Part shown: positions 42,686 through 43,479 of the stretch, piece after piece
Layout of the letters: every line of letters begins with the position of its first letter
How positions within the stretch are numbered: position 1 is the stretch's first letter
NCBI GenBank assembly: GCA_964502525.1
Contig: CAZCXH010000022.1
Coordinates: forward strand, 1 to 43,479
Length of the DNA stretch: 43,479 nucleotides
DNA from: DATLYB01 sp964502525
Lineage (GTDB): Bacteria; Bacteroidota; Bacteroidia; Chitinophagales; CAIOSU01
Direction of reading: 5' to 3'
Notes under the pieces: model-generated
The model's database searches: none
Seen by the model: the letters and a program-made list of their open reading frames with translations, nothing else
Told to the model about the DNA's origin: nothing
Made by a program: the position numbers and the translations under genes

Positions 42686-43369
42686 ATGTCCAAACCCAAA
42701 CTCGTCAAGTTCGCTGAACTGGCAACGTTTCCGAATGTGTTGCGGAATATTGATTTTAAAAAACCTGCTTTGGTTGACGACAAAGGAGAGCAAAGGGATT
42801 TTAAAGGCGGATGGAATGGCATTTTTTTTCAGAACGAAAATCCGATTGTCATCGAATTAGGTTGCGGCAAGGGAGATTACACGGTGGAACTTGCGCTGCG
42901 TTATCCTGAAAAAAACTTCATAGGTATTGATTTAAAAGGCAACCGCCTGTGGACAGGCGCAAAGCGCGCGCTGGAATTAAAACTTCGAAATGCTGCCTTC
43001 ATCAGGACCCGCATCGAACTGCTCCCCAATTTTTTTGCCGAAAATGAAGTAAGTGAAATCTGGATCACGTTTCCGGACCCATATCCGAAAAAGTCAAAAG
43101 CCGATAAGCGGCTTACTTCCCTTTTCTTCCTTCGGAAGTATCGCCTGTTTTGCAGGAAAAATGCGGTTATTCATTTGAAAACAGATGCTGCTGATTTGTT
43201 CAAGTTCTCTGTTGAAACAGCATCACAACTGCCCTGCAAAATCCTAAAGATAGTTGAGAGCGTTTATGCAGGCGGAGCGCCTGTTGATGAACTATCCATT
43301 CAGACTTATTACGAGAAGATGCATTTGGAGGAAGGGAGGGCGATAAAGTATCTGCAGTTTATACTTTGA
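42686..43369 (+). CDS. trmB: tRNA (guanine-N7-)-methyltransferase
   Basis: About 227 residues from the ATG at 42686 (MSKPKLVKFAEL); an upstream in-frame ATG at 42632 lies inside the repeat and adds a non-conserved leader. It methylates N7 of G46 in the tRNA variable loop using SAM. The SAM motif ELGCGKGDYTVELA is at about 57-70, GIDLKGNRL at 80-88, and the family signature TFPDPYPKKSKADKRL follows, with Tyr where many bacteria have Trp. The C-terminal part ends with YYEKMHLEEGRAIKYLQF, as is usual. The gene is single and conserved. Confidence 0.94.
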   Translation: MSKPKLVKFAELATFPNVLRNIDFKKPALVDDKGEQRDFKGGWNGIFFQNENPIVIELGCGKGDYTVELALRYPEKNFIGIDLKGNRLWTGAKRALELKLRNAAFIRTRIELLPNFFAENEVSEIWITFPDPYPKKSKADKRLTSLFFLRKYRLFCRKNAVIHLKTDAADLFKFSVETASQLPCKILKIVESVYAGGAPVDELSIQTYYEKMHLEEGRAIKYLQFIL

Positions 43370-43391
43370 ACGGGACAAATTGCGCCATTGA

Positions 43392-43479
43392 GCCGTTTAC
43401 GGTTTACAGTTTGGTTTTGCAACCGTGTCCATGCCTGAATAGCGTTGACCGTTTTTTGAGTTTACAAACCTAATTTATT
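43392..43479. repeat. GTTTAC-type element, partial copy at the right edge
   Basis: CCGTTTACGGTTTACAGTTTGG begins at 43393, the reverse of the GTAAACCGCAAACTG word at 17371. GCGTTGACCG and GAGTTTACAAACC follow. No gene is visible in the last 110 bases of the window. Confidence 0.5.

Overview
The window reads as a piece of a Bacteroidota chromosome, probably a metagenome-derived scaffold. Four large secreted proteins end in a type IX secretion (T9SS) C-terminal sorting domain, SprB-type repeats are present, bacillithiol synthesis (BshA) is present, Shine-Dalgarno sequences are mostly weak, and the Bacteroidota -7 promoter word TAnnTTTG lies just upstream of at least six genes. A 100-N scaffold gap flanked by an identical 55-base sequence interrupts one gene.

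Layout. 1-4.8 kb: the 3' end of an unidentified gene, upp and tatD overlapping by 4 bases, a nested palindromic repeat cluster, tRNA-Ser(GGA), ilvE, a small membrane protein and an FNR-like regulator. 4.8-16.4 kb: a 3663-residue surface protein on the minus strand, preceded in its operon by a c-type cytochrome whose upstream region carries an FNR-box-like palindrome. 16.4-18.3 kb: repeat-rich intergenic DNA with a possible sorting-domain relic, then an ECF sigma factor and its probable anti-sigma. 18.4-22 kb: a minus-strand operon of ethanolamine-type permease, RHH antitoxin, PIN toxin and a glutamine-synthetase-like ligase. 22-25.9 kb: an SprB-repeat adhesin. 26-32.6 kb: a TMTC-like GT-C/TPR membrane protein, a GH3 plus beta-lactamase-fold fusion, and bshA. 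32.6-36.4 kb (minus strand): an O-methyltransferase, a GT2 glycosyltransferase fused to a degenerate sugar-transferase half, and recR. 36.6-43.4 kb: a small secreted protein, a two-gene PKD/Kazal and PKD/dockerin operon, a conserved Bacteroidota protein and trmB.

The most interesting unit is at 4.1-16.4 kb. The giant protein joins a glucose/sorbosone-dehydrogenase-like propeller, a MopE-like acidic metal-binding motif, a malectin-like domain, about 25 NDAP-type Ig/cadherin-like repeats and two complete plastocyanin-type copper domains placed inside the last repeat. A cytochrome c gene lies 44 bases upstream of it, and an FNR-like regulator with four candidate Fe-S cysteines abuts its 3' end with no spacer. 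I infer a cell-surface redox or electron-transfer module controlled by oxygen or redox state. The parts are visible in the sequence; their joint function is inference.

Other notable points are a toxin-antitoxin pair inside a probable ethanolamine/gamma-glutamylation operon, a strongly basic insertion in the synthetase, several families of small palindromic intergenic repeats, and an anti-sigma factor that lacks the usual zinc-binding histidine.
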